Source: Stratiolaelaps scimitus (lineage: Eukaryota > Arthropoda > Arachnida > Mesostigmata > Laelapidae). From it: a stretch of 64,000 nucleotides of DNA. The notes under the pieces were generated by a model. That model was not told the DNA's origin. It ran no database searches and saw only the letters and a program-made list of their open reading frames with translations. Below are positions 44,205 through 56,962 of this stretch, piece by piece. How positions within the stretch are numbered: the stretch's first letter is position 1; each line of letters begins with the position of its first letter. The position numbers and the translations under genes are program-made. Where the stretch lies: assembly GCA_019614645.1 (NCBI GenBank), contig JABWDB010000006.1, forward strand, positions 5,456,001-5,520,000. The letters run 5' to 3'.

Positions 44205-45300
44205 GGTGTGTGTGTGGTTAACATTGGAACGCCCCAAGGGTCTGTCCTGGGACCGTTCATGCTTGTTATTTTGATCAATTTCATTCTGCCCAAAATCTAG
44301 TCTGGCAATTATTATAAGACTGTTGCTTACGCTGATGACACCTCACTCCTATTCTGCATACGCCCTTCAGAGCTGGACTCAGATATTCAAGCGCCGTGCC
44401 GAAGGTTGAGGGAGTGATGAAGACCTTTGAGCGGTTCAGACTTGTTGTGAATACCATTAAAACGGGTTTTACTCTGTTGCGCCCACCACAAAGGGCTTCA
44501 ATGATGGATCCGGTGTGGCTTTGCGGGGCGCCGGTTCCGATCTCGTCTACTGTCAGATGTCTGTGCCTGACCACCTACGAGACACTGAAGTGGCATGCCC
44601 ATCTTGAAGCTCTCCCTCCCAAATGTTATGCGATAATTTCCTCAATCCGTCGCCTCAGAGAGCGCGGTATTCCAGTCGATGGGTTTATTTTAGCTTACAG
44701 AATGCTACTATTACCTATCCTGTGCTACGGGATCTCTATCCGGTGGTGGCTATAAAGCGATCATTCGCAAAACCGAGATTATTCAGAAAGCCACTCTAAG
44801 AGCAATCTTTGCTGGACGTCGCAGAGACTCGGTTGCGGATGTTTTTTAGAAATTTTATCTGCTGCCTATAGGTTACGTGGCTCATGTCGAACCTGTTGCC
44901 TTCCAGATGGTGAGAGGACCAATTCCCCGTGATATTGCATTTCCAATCACCGCTGTCGTCAAAAAATCTAACCGTCGGCGAACAACCTTCTACATCAGCA
45001 AGGATGTTTGCGCGGGAGGTCAGTAAGATTATTTAGAGGCGTCTTCTGAGGCCTACAATGATGAAAGGAATCAGAAAAATTCTGTCTGTTTATAATTGCT
45101 ATTAATGCATGGACTGAATATGATTTGTGTGGGCGTTGCCCCTTTTATACTGTCACTTTTATTATAACCAAAAATTTATGTAAATAATGCCGTTCCCAGA
45201 AATCGATCGCATTTGAAATAATCCATGAGACGACACTTTTTTTTCGCTATTATTTTTACGAGAACTTAAGCGTTGTGAGAGTACTGCAGTTCCGTTAATA
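44205..45300 (+). mobile_element. Jockey/R1-like LINE relic with 3' UTR
   Basis: Broken frames show the motif B region GTPQGSVLGPFMLVILINF (44230-44285) and the catalytic box YADDTSLLF (44330-44357), so the palm is largely kept. A thumb with LLLPILCYG follows (44705-44735). A C-terminal part to about 45000 resembles the one at 8700-8830. The 3' UTR ends with the GAACTTAAGCG hairpin-like motif (45252-45288). Confidence 0.65.
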
Positions 45301-46689
45301 AACCAAGCCTTATATTGGTATTGGTATTGTGTGTCAGTAAATCAATAAAGTCGAAGCATGATATATTGGAAAGGAGTGTTGTTCCCTCTGTTCGCCCGTT
45401 CTGTGAAAACCATTGTACCGAAATATTGCCTGAAATGTGAAAAAATACCAGATTCGCAGATAAGAAAAACGTAGGTTTGCAGTTATAACAGCATCCGTTT
45501 CAACCATATAACTTCAACATTAATATATTATGTTCGACTGTGATCCTTACAATTCATCCCGCGTACTGCGTCGTGTGAGGTCAGAGAGAAAGAACTGCCT
45601 GGTAGATCAATAAAAATAGGAACTAGTTAAGTAACAGACAGACCCTCGGATGTTGTCTTGACACTGATGTCTCATCGTAAGAACTTCGCCCTTAGGTTCG
45701 ACATGTTATGTCCAACCTAAGGGCGAAGTGCGTCTGCGCTGAGTTCACCCGGCGGGTGAATCTTAATTCAGCTAATCTCGATATTTGGTTAACGGACATA
45801 TGCAGTTTAAAAAAGTTTTTGTTAGCTTTGTTTCATATAGGTTAAGTATTCTCATGGGTTTCCGAAAAGCCCGACATACCCCTGTAGCCTAGCGTTTTGT
45901 GTTCATCGAACCGCACTGGATTGACCTTGGTGAAAGTTATTCACGAACAAGGGATGCGCCATGTTAACTATAATAGACCAGTTCTCATTAATGTGGATTA
46001 ATGCGTTCACGTTGCCGTGACGAGCAAGAAAATAAAGAAATACGTGGACGAAGCCAAGTGAATAAATTGACATAGGCAAATTGAATAGAAAACACAACGA
46101 TATGAGACATTAGTCAGAGGTGTAAGCTACCTTTGAAGGTCAACCAGAGAACGGGCCGAGAAATGGAGAGGCTCAGCTCACAAAAGGGAGCTGAACATGA
46201 GACCAACATAAATAGGCATTTTGGAACATGGATGCTAATATCACAGATGTAAGAACGAGCTTGACTACCACTTTGCGCTTCAACAACGCTGAAGAACGTG
46301 CTGGAAGCTCTGACTCAAAACGCCGTTGGCACTATTCGATATGAAAATAGCAGCCATTAGGTCATATGGCATCTAAAGCGACACCAAGCTTCTTCTAATT
46401 CGTGCTGCTTCTCCGTGCAAAATCCGACTATGCGAAACGCATCCAGTGTAATAAAGTTAATATATAATAAAGTTCCCGATATAAACTGAATATAAAATAG
46501 TTCCCGATACTTTCGATGTCTCCACTCGCGAATTTACCAATACTGTTAGCTAGTGCCATTCTAGCAGCACGTTCATATAGTAACTTGCATTGTGTGTGAC
46601 GCATAGGAGGAAGGTCTTGCAAGCTGGAAAAGGTACAAGCATGATATACGATCGCTGTATTATCATAGTTGGGCATGCTTCAGAAATTT
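45301..46689. other. Spacer left of unit 4
   Basis: Contains a block at about 45380-45510 (CGTTCTGTGAAAAC, GCCTGAAATGTGAAA) homologous to 6680-6800 of unit 1 and 17775-17890 of unit 2, so part of the ancestral unit extends here. It also has the hairpin at 45683-45729. Nothing else is recognised. Confidence 0.4.
45683..45729. other. Perfect 16-bp inverted repeat
   Basis: Arms 45683-45698 (ACTTCGCCCTTAGGTT) and 45714-45729 are exact reverse complements with a 15-base loop. It is not part of any element I recognise. Confidence 0.6.
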
Positions 46690-47140
46690 GGATAGTTCCA
46701 GACACCGATCAATGTCAATGCGGTCGCTCAGGGATCGGTAGCGCGTATTGTATGTCACATCAGTCGACTGCTGTCGTAGATTCGATCCGTGCCGAAGGCC
46801 AAAAAATGTTTCTTTAAAATACCTCCTTCTGTAGTGATGACGACCGTATCCAAATCAACAGTTGGTGGCAGCTTACTGTAACTACGTGCCAAGGAGTATC
46901 AACTATCAAGCAAACCAAACAGAAAAACCCGCATGACAGTGGATTAAGGCCAATAACTAGGGAATGAAATAGCATACAGTAATTTGAAGACGCTGAGAGG
47001 TTTTGAAGCGGGCATATATATAGGTCCGCTCCAGGATGAACCCTGTAGAACTGTCGAGTGCGGGTGAAGATCCGGAGGGAGTCCATTTAAGCGAAAATGA
47101 GACGAATCTGTGTCGTGGATTGAAAACATAGATTGGAAAA

Positions 47141-47378
47141 ACCAATTAATAATGATAATAATAATAACAATAATGTACACGGATATATTAATTGGTCACC
47201 AATATGCACACAGTTGTTCGGTTCATGGTGATTTAGACCAGAGTAAATACAATTTCTCAACCAATTAATAATGATAATAATAATAACAATAATGTACACG
47301 GATATATTAATTGGTCACCAATATGCACACAGTTGTTCGGTTCATGGTGATTTAGACCAGAGTAAATACAATTTCTCA
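47141..47378. repeat. Perfect 119-bp tandem duplication
   Basis: 47141-47259 is repeated at 47260-47378 without visible change, so it is either very recent or an assembly artefact. It contains ATA/ATG-rich simple sequence, TTAATTGGTCACC and the TTCATGGTGATTTAGACC block also present once in unit 3. Confidence 0.85.
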
Positions 47379-47697
47379 CAAATACAATCTTAGAGAATTA
47401 TCGTATAATATAATCGCATTATAGAGATAGCCATTCAATAGTCTAAAAATGTTTCCATACACATATAACTGCTGAATATGTTTATCTGGCAGATTTAATC
47501 TTGAGTTCCAATGCATTGGTCTTAAAAGCACACCCATGATTTCGCCCAACAAGTCTAGTTCAAATAAAGTTAGCGAAGAAATAGAAATTGATAAGACTTA
47601 TTTTAGTAGTTTTCCAGCTTAAACGCATTCTCATTAAGTATCCGATTCTCGATTAATATTTTGTACCATGAAAGCTTGTAGGCAAGTCCCTCCGCCA

Positions 47698-48306
47698 CTA
47701 TGTCGTGCTCAAAGTTTGAGCTAATTTCCGCCGAAGCATCTCCGTTAGCCTCAGCAGAACGTTCACTTCGCCTGCGATGAATCGCACGTGTCGTAGTCCA
47801 CATCCAAATAGGTCGGAGAACAGATACTCAAATTTGATGGCGCCAGCCTCAGCCTTAGGCATGTGGAACATTCTCGCTATGGTGTCGCCGTCGATGATTC
47901 TTGCAAAGCGTAAAAAGCAGGTCGCGAATGTCTCGGACTCGGCTTCGCTGAGTATGTACCGATTCCGACCTGACACAGTCCTGTAAAAAGCACAAGCGAA
48001 GACTTGGACACTAAGTCTTGAGTTGGATATAACAGTACTGATAATACAAACAAAAATAGTAATATAACATGAAAAGCTCGACTAACGAAGGTAGATGTAA
48101 ACGAGAGTGCATGTTGCAGAAAATTAACGCCTCATGTTCATTTATAGTTGAGTGTATTAATTTCTTATGTCGGAAGGATTGCCTCACAAGTTTTCGATAA
48201 TAGCTCTTTATTATCACTTGCTGAGGGATGTTGTAATACTGAATCATTGCAGGTTACTGGATCAAGCTTTTAGCTTTTATATATATATATATATATATAC
48301 ATATTA

Positions 48307-48354
<48 letters not shown>

Positions 48355-49713
48355 CAAAAATCACCACTGAGAATGAAAGACATTCACAACTTTTTTTTTT
48401 GGCAGCATGAAACAACATGAAACAGGAATCCGAGCGGGTGGCTCCGGGAACGACGCCAAAACCCCGAACCAAGCAAGATTTGCACCCAAAGAAGGTTACG
48501 ATTTGTGTTTGGTGTGACTGGAAAGGCCTGATTCATTGGGGAATGCTAGAACAATATCAGCCGGTAAACCAGCACGTCTATATGGCTTAGTTGAATCGCG
48601 TAAATCTCAATCTTGAAGAGAAACGACCCGGTAGACGCTAACAGCTGTTCCTGCTACACGATAACGTCAGGCCCCACATCGTAAACTCCGTAAAAGCGGA
48701 CTTAAGAACATCGACCGGAAACTTCCTTTTGTTAGAATTGTCGTAAACCTTGTGTCAACCGATTGTTACCTTTTCCGTCCTTGCCAAGGCATCGGATTCA
48801 TTCATGAAGATGACCTCAAAACATAGATGGACAGATTTTTGCCACGGGACCATTTTAGTAAGAAGGGATCTGTTAATTGGTTGAGAGATGGGAGGAGGTC
48901 GTAGACAATGAAGGCGACTATATAACAGATAAATAAATAGTCAAAAGAGAGGAAATAGTGTGCTCTTCTTTTGAAAACAAAATCGTCAAAACTTACACAC
49001 CAGCCTAATTTGTTTGTAACATATACACACACTATACTCTCTTTGCGTTGCCGGCAGAGCAATCTCATATAGGCTGGTTACATTGAGGTGCCTAAACACA
49101 ACTCCAAGAGACATTATTATGGGGTTCAAATAACGAACTCGACAACAACAAGCGAATGATCTAAAAAACGAATTAAATAAAACAAAAAACGATTTTGAAC
49201 ATTTTAATACACACCCATACACACGTATATTATTGTTCAAAATTCGCCAAATATATGATAGTGAAGTAGGTTATAGGATATAGGATAGACACTGTTTGAT
49301 ATCCTGATGAGCATGAAATAAATTCGCTATTGTATATAATGCTCTTAGTTTGGTTATTGAATATAATGCTCTTACTTTGTCTATTGAATATAATGCTTTT
49401 ATTTTGGCTAATGAATATAATATATTCTTCACCTGTTCAGATAATGATGACAGATACGGTGCCCGAAGCATGACAACTTCATTCCTGTTTTGAGAACATC
49501 CATGCGTTCCAGCGGGAAGTCATCGATAATACGAGCTATCACAGAGGTACACTTGAGAGCTTTGCGAAGCGCGTTCGCCATAAACTTGCGTTCTTCAGGG
49601 GTGGTTTTGTATGTGAGGTCGTTGTTGCACATATTAAATGTTGTAGCGAATACCGAAATTTGGAGATAGCCACAAGCCACTGCCATGAAGAAACTTTTCC
49701 AGTACGATGTCAT
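47698..49713 (-). CDS. Secreted six-cysteine protein, copy 4
   Basis: Exons 49713-49433 (281 bases) and 47980-47698 (283 bases). The donor is AACAG|GTGAAG and the acceptor CTTTTTACAG|G. The phase-2 intron of 1452 bases is the shortest. 187 residues with a signal peptide (MTSYWKSFFMAVACGYL start), exactly the six shared cysteines after the signal region, and a basic C-terminal helix (LTEMLRRKLAQTL). An in-frame ATG 19 codons upstream exists, but the inner ATG is the one shared by all copies. The frame is intact. A (TA)n microsatellite and a dead mariner lie in the intron. Likely secreted; function unknown. Confidence 0.8.
48279..48351. repeat. (TA)n microsatellite
   Basis: Two TA runs separated by CATATTATC, inside the intron of copy 4. 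The matching place in copy 2 (about 20440) has a short TA run, and in copy 1 the Tc3-like element is inserted here. Confidence 0.9.
48395..49200 (+). mobile_element. Dead mariner element in intron of copy 4
   Basis: The best preserved mariner middle part in the window: DLHPKKVTICVWCDWKGLIH and then WGMLEQYQPVN (48480-48570). These are followed by a second-Asp region (LLHDNVRPHI) near 48650-48685 and a C-terminal part near 48800-48930. Stops are present. Confidence 0.75.
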
Positions 49714-49841
49714 TGCAAAAGATAGCGTCGTAAACTGATACAAGACCTTTAATTGCAGCGTAACGACCAACGTTTAAATATAATACTAATTTGCTTCGGT
49801 GACTTGAAAACACTGCAATTGCCCTTATCGACGTTTGATCC

Positions 49842-50260
49842 TTTATATCTGTTCAAGATACCGATACTAAATTGCTGTTAAAGATTGCCTATGTGTGATC
49901 AGTTGGAAAGTCAAGAAGTAACAGTAAATCAACTGATTAAATATCGCCGCGGGCATTGTTTAATCGGCGGTGGGCTGCTTTTAAAGCAGTGCACACGAAG
50001 GGCGTTATTCAACATTGCCGAGAGAATCTGATCTTCTGTGTTTTTATATCCAGCATTTTCCCGACCAGTCACTTTTTGTCACTTGCCGCCCAATGGCAGT
50101 GGCATCACTACGAGAAATGTCAAGAGGGAGAATCTACACCTCCTCTAAGGCCACGACAGGGTTTGAAACTGCGACACCCGTTCTATTATCCAAGCGGTAC
50201 CCATAGGCACTACTGACATTACCGCCTCGGCCATCGTGGTGACAATCTGATCTGTTCTGT
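49842..50260 (-). promoter_or_regulatory. Putative promoter of gene copy 4
   Basis: A minus-strand TATAAA (TTTATA at 49842-49847) lies 129 bases before the ATG. The conserved block (AATATCGCCGCGGGCATTG near 49938-49956) is more diverged than in the other copies but clearly the same. Confidence 0.45.
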
Positions 50261-51390
50261 AATCAGCTGCGTACGTACGGTCGCAGAGGAAGCCATTGAC
50301 CGCCTTGGCCTTCAAACGATTGGGTAATCGAAAGGACAGTAATCAGCCATTTTGGATGATTCTTAACTGTTCTAAAGTTTAGAAGAATAGAAACAGATTC
50401 GAAAGTAACGCATCCGTTGTCAATATTACCATAGAGCCAGCAGTAACGCCAGTAAAGTAGAATAAAAGCCGCCAATATAAAACAGCTCAGGAGAGTTGAT
50501 GAACCCTTTGAGATTTCATACTCGGACGGATCGTAGGGGCTTTGTAGTTAATCCGACGAGGAGAGAACGAATCACTCATCTCTGGGGTCCCGTCGAGGGT
50601 TTCAAGGAACCAAGAATTCGGCGTATCAATGATTGCGGTACACTACATCAGTAATATGTGCACTGCAATACTACTATTATTATTGATCCCGATGACATGC
50701 AGGCGATATTACATGATGAAGACATATGATGAACCGTTAGAATACTACGTCTACAACGGTAGATAGATTTGATGCGTGCTGTAGTAACATCCGTGTACAT
50801 GTAAATACATGACGCCGTCCTGTGACACTTTTAATGAAATTAATCACTGATTAACTTTGTCTCATTTCTGAACGATTTTCAATAATTCAATTAAATTTAC
50901 CGTTTGGCCACCTATTATGTTCCCATGCTAATATTTCGGTTTTTGTTATTTGATCCTTCCGTTGCACACACACGCGAACCGATAATTATTATTATTATTA
51001 TTATTAATATTATACCATGACAATATATTATGTAATACCTCCTTTGATATTATATTACAAAACGTTCAATTTAGTACTCTGCAATCTGCAAGTAATGACC
51101 TGATGCCCTCAAGGTTGAGTGGTAACACCTCGCGAAAATCCGATTTGTTGTCTCGGTATCAAAAAATGCTTTTCAAGAAAATCAGTACAATTTTCATCTC
51201 AAACCATTCATCCATGTCTAGGGTCCAAGAAGTGATGCCGAATTGTTTCGCTGACTTGTCTACCATTTTATTCGGCTATCTTCGAACCATTCATGGACTA
51301 TCCCCCTTCATAGTTATCGTATGTGATTCCTCTGGCGTACTTACTACAGAAGGTTCTTTGTTCTCAGCTGCCATAGTTAGCCTCTAGGAT

Positions 51391-53164
51391 TCTGGCTGCC
51401 CGTTTGTCATCGTCGAATGTCATCAATGTCTTCAGTTAGACTTGGTACGAGATTTTTGCTTGTCTCTATCTCGCCCAGACAATAAATATACAAAATTCCC
51501 CTTTACGAATTGTACAGCGGACTGCTTGACCTTTTTTGTTAGCCCTGTCATGAGTCAACGTTATATTTTTTAACCTTGTGATCGTTATCGAGAAATTCTG
51601 CGACTATATACCTATACTCATCCATCGCTGAAATCGATTTCCTTTGCATGAATATAAATGGCGCTATCTCTGCCGATATCTCTCGAGAGAATATTGCATT
51701 ACTTCGTTTCGTTTTAATTCAAACCCGATGTCTCCCGTGGTATCACTGGTTCGACTCTTGGCGATCATAGATACAGGCATGTGCTTGAGATTACTCTGCC
51801 GCCGCCGCATAGGCCTCCTTGAGAAGACCCAGATACGTACGACAAGACACTTCCCGACAGATTCTAGAAGCAATGCTGAATAACTATGCAGAGGGAATGC
51901 TACACAACGGTCAACACAAAATTAAACGATGGGTCAACTACAAAATTAAAAAGAGGGCACACATTAATTAGGCACACGTCCTGAATAACTAATCAAAAGA
52001 TGTATGACATTGAGAGAGGACACAGACAGAGACGACGAGCTAGATTTTCTATTTCGTAGGGATATATGTAAAAGCCGTTCGCGTGCTGAAATTCTAAATA
52101 GAACTTACCATTGCAGACTCCAAGCATTAACGAAGCCGGTAGTAAGGAATGATATTGTAGCCGGCAGGCTATATATATATATATATATTTATATATATAG
52201 TTTTGGCTAACCTTTATGACGAAGTATACAAATCATAATACTAATTTTAATCAAAACCTCTATTTTATCGAACTTTCTATCGGTTTGAAACGCTCCCCTT
52301 GACCAGAGAAGTCTCAACATAGGTAGACATTCTAACAATCTAGGAATGGTTGAATCCCGAGTCTCTTCTAATAATTGATTCTCAGTGAGAAAACCACTTC
52401 GTTAGTCTTGCACGCTGATTACAGCGGATTTATCAATAGTGACACAGGGAAACACTGGCGTAGGGACAATGGTTGTGACCATCCGTGAAAGCGTTGAAGA
52501 TAATCAGTCTTTCTCAAAGATAGGATCGTAAAACATTTTCCTGTTTTCAGCTCGCTCATGGTCGGCGAACTCTCAAAAGGGGTCGCAATTAACCTCCTGC
52601 GACACCATCGAGCTGACACCACTGTCGCCTTTAACAATCGGGACGGTCAAGCATAATCAAAATTGCTCAAAACGTACGAAGGCGCAACGCTTCCCGCTAG
52701 AGGATCGGACTAGTGGCACACGCGAAGAACGTTGCAGGAACAACAACAAGTTCCGTCCGCTGCCAAACAACATATACACAGGTAAAGGGGCATCAAACCA
52801 TAACGTACTTAGAACACAAGCATTTCGAAATGACCTCATAATGGAATGAGGTTCGGTTAAAACGAATCACAGGATTACCTGGAAGGGAGGCATAAAATAA
52901 TACGTACACCACGGGCATTCTTTAGAAATATTCTACGTTTGATGTTTCCATGCAACTTACTGGAACTTTTGAAGAGCCATCGCAGAAGTCTCATAGAGAA
53001 GCACGGAGAGAGAGGTAAAGGTTTATTGGTTTATTGAAGGAGCTGCAATTTTACAATGCTTAAGCTCTCTTATATGTCACACGGGGAGAGAGGGAGTTTA
53101 GAACAGATTGTTTCTGAAAGGTCGGAAGAGGGCTGAGCTTCGTTAACCCCACAGTGGGCCCTAC
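51391..53164. other. Right flank, nothing recognised
   Basis: Short open frames only and one TA microsatellite at 52170-52199. No similarity to the units is visible. Confidence 0.35.
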
Positions 53165-53420
53165 TGCACAGTGACGTGTGGATCTTTTTTTAAGGGGTTA
53201 AAGGTAAATCCTGGACTGTCAAAGTATTACTTCAGTCAGTGCCTTGCAGGGACCAGCAGTTGATTCCAACCATGTCCTATCCCTCAGTTCCTCCTCTGGG
53301 GCGAACCCTCCCGCCCAGCCGCAGCGGGTGGGTTCCGGGCATTTTCCCTTCGGACCAGCTCTTCTATCGACGTCGATGCGAGACGTTGGTCTCCAACGTC
53401 TCCAAGATGGCATCGGTAAA
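53165..53420 (-). mobile_element. 5'-truncated R1-like LINE tail
   Basis: Minus strand: the last coding part (GWAGGFAPEEELRDRTWLES and then TAGPCKALTEVIL) matches the end of the LINE at 13950-15240. It is followed by a shortened 3' UTR and an A-rich end (T-run at 53187). Confidence 0.65.
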
Positions 53421-56085
53421 AACGCGGCTATTTCCTGGTATATAACTACCATTACGGGTTCGACGGAACAGAGATCACTCCGCGAACCACAGTCGCATAA
53501 AGGTACCTTTCTCTGAATTCGTTCGCTCACAGGCGCAATGCAATCATGGATATCACAATACAAAACGCCAGTTCTATTTACTGAATCAGTCTCGTTGATC
53601 ATGTGGGGTTGACGCCATTTCGAGAAGATAGATATATGATATGTATTATACATTTTGATATTAGGTTTGCAATAAAGCCGACGTCATACATGGAGTGCTT
53701 GAACAGAGACAGGGTCCATCTTATACCCTTTTGGCGTTCGCCGAACTAGCATAATTATAGAGGTGTTGTTTGCAGAGACATTGAATGACTATATTTCTTC
53801 TCACGTAGGTAAGTTATTGTTTATTGAAAGCATGACACCCCAGTGTTTCACCAACGGCAAAATCCCGATCTATGGGAGTTATTGCAATGTATTTCTTCAT
53901 TTAGATTCAAGTCACGTTCCTGACCTAATAGCGAATCTAAGCAGAATCTAATGTATTACCATCTTATGCCACTGCTTGTACTGCCGTTTAATGATAGCAA
54001 TGATGAATACATAGAGCTTAATAGTCTCCCACGGTAAACCTTATATATGAAGGTTTCCTCGATCAGGATCGTTCCATTAATATCTCTTATCCACACCTAG
54101 AGCTATTACGCCTTTTGAGAATAAACTTAACCATTTTTCATTATATACGTCATCAGTGTATATGTACATACATATGGAGAGGAACGGACAGTGATAGTAA
54201 AAGAGAGAGAGAGATCCGTAGGGGCAATTCGTTCACTACTTTTCTTTGATCCTCTATGTGATCATGTATAGCTTTACCTTTTACGAATGTGAAAATTTAG
54301 TTCGACGTTGCGGTGTCGAGGACAAGAAAAACAACAACTTGACAACGACCTGACAGGAACCAGCTCAGGGAGCGGCTTTATACTGAAACCAAGAGCACTG
54401 ACGTACTCACAGCGCGCAATGTACAATACCAAATGGCGAATCGCCAGCGTTATCAACTCACAAAAAAAGATGATATATACATTTATTAATAAGAATAATA
54501 ATAAAGTGATCCTCCAATGTATGCTTTCTCTATGTCAAGTTGGCATCTGACTAACTTAAGAGATACACCTACTAAAGGTAGGGACAAGCAGCGTATGCCC
54601 TATGATTAACAAATATTGAAACGAAAGGGATTACGCAAATAAACTGTACATAGATTATTATCTAAATAGAGATCACATCTATGGAAAAAGTGTTGCCTGA
54701 TTCGGAACCTCTGTTTTCATTAATGTTCTCATCTCGGAAGTTTCATCGGATGAGGTCCAGCCCGGAGATTGTGGAACGAGTCAACATTAGCTACCTTCCA
54801 TTTTTGCACCAAATACAATAAAGTCTAGCGTTGAATAGCCGACAGCCTTCGTCTTTCAGTGCTGCCTTAGCGACCTGTTTGTGCTGATTGTCTGGGGCGA
54901 TATGAGGCGAAGAACGGTTGCTAATATTCTTGACACTAGAAGTTCCGACGCACTTGGGAAACGCTGAAAATAATGAGAGACACCTGCAAATGTACATTTC
55001 CGTTACTGCTTTAAAATATGTGCATTTCTACCACCAAGAGGGAGACGACGATTTTCAACGCGATTCAATCAAGAAAAAGAGCCACGTTTACTCGATTTAA
55101 CTCGGATTTTTCTATCCACATCTAACCAAGTAACCAGTGTTTATAATGAGAATGTAAAAATCTGTACACGTGTGTAACAGATATGTGACTGTTTCCGTAA
55201 ATCATGATATCTCCCGTACCGGGCCCCGGATGTCACGCAACACAGCGCTGCTAAAAGAGACGACCCTACTGAAAGTCATTAGCACGAACATCTACCCACT
55301 ATAGCCATGGCTGAGTGATTCTCTATACGAAAGTCACTAAACGCTGAATGAGTCCTCATAGAGGTATAGCCAAGATTATGGACGGGACTATTGACGCATC
55401 AATTTCTTAACCCGACATTGTCCCACAGCGTTCCCTCGACGACTGCCACCGCGCGCATCCCTGTCCATACAACGAAACGAACACCCGCTCACCCATCAAT
55501 AGGCAGAGAGAGAGAGATATATATATCCCTTTTACTCGCTTTGCAATAGGCATATGCATCGATGAATCTATTCCTGAGGCCTGCATCGTAAAATGCTCGT
55601 CTATCGATGAGAATTGCTTTCTGCCAAATTTTGCAGCATTTGCGTTGCGTTCAACATCGATATCAATGTCGGCCGCAATAAAGAGGAAAGACTGATAAAC
55701 AGAGAGAGGGGGACTCGTACAGATGCATACAACAGTTGCTATTGAAGCCACACGACATATCGGGCATACATCGAGCAGCGTATACAGAATGGGTGAAAAG
55801 TAGGCTCACAGGGCGGGTTGTTGACAGCTGTGAAAAAGAGTGTATTTGCTGCTAGCTGTCATCAATCCGAAGAACACCCGCTTGCTGAGACCAGAGAGGT
55901 CAATAATGTCACTGCCCCGTGTGGAGAAGCAGTTTATTTAAATGCCTGATATCTTTTATATGAAATAAGCTTATGTGCTTATTTTTATACTCTTAGATTT
56001 TTCCTTATATGACAAGCTCGGTGGTACCGAGAGCCGCTCCATCTGAGACAACTCTCAAAATCTTGTTATCAAATTTTATCGTCCT

Positions 56086-56116
<31 letters not shown>

Positions 56117-56931
56117 CCAGATATATTTTATCTCTAAGCCTTCTGCCTGTATCATTTCAATCTAAGCAGGACGTGATAGATAAGCAAACGTCGCATTTTG
56201 ACAAATTTAACAAGTTAGTAGCTTCGTTCCTGCTAAGTCTACTTTCCCTCACTATTTTACTTCACACTGTATGTGTTGTATCTGTCTGTATCAATATCAA
56301 TACCTACCCGCCTACGCCCTCGTTTGTCAACAGTAACACCCGATGTCTCTGGATCGCGACATCGAGAGAGTAAACACGAATTGTGAACGGTCTATCTTAC
56401 ATTCGCTCAGTCTCCCTGCCTTCATTGCTGACACATCATTATTACACACCCAAACACACACTCATTTATATATATATATATATATATGGGTGCGTAGAAG
56501 CGGAAATTGTTGTTACCATCGCGGCGCAATCTGTCACAGTGACCCAATACTACGCGAATGGCGAGACGATGTAGCGTTTATGAAACGATGACCACGTCCG
56601 TGTTGTACTGCTGGCGATGGTGGAACCGGTCGTCAGGGAGGCGGGGTAATGGTCTCCACTGGATGTTGCGAACTAACTAACATCTACTTTCAGTTCCCTC
56701 CCGCGCCGCCGCCGCATGCCCGAAGCTCGCGTGTCTCTCGCTTAACTGTAAGAAGCAATGGACTACTGCTGTTCGTCCCAACACGAACTTTGCGCTGGGG
56801 TTTGGTGAGGACACGGCCGCGGGGACCGCGGTTGTTGGATGGGAAATGACGAAATATCGTGCATACCCGCATTTTTGTACTGCTCTTGATGGTGTGCCGG
56901 ATAGTGTGCGAGTATATTTGTTCAACGCCCA

Positions 56932-56962
<31 letters not shown>

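Larger units (their letters stand above)
46690..51390 (-). repeat. Tandem unit 4 of the secreted-protein array
   Basis: The left part matches unit 3 (37860-38720). It is followed by exon B, mariner, exon A, control block and the conserved tail at 50830-51390. It has the fewest extra insertions, so its 1.45-kb intron is probably close to the ancestral state. Confidence 0.65.

Noticed and set aside
51103..51387. 94-codon plus-strand frame right of unit 4
   Set aside because: It overlaps the non-coding tail shared with 31548-31900 and 43691-44060, where the frame is not kept.
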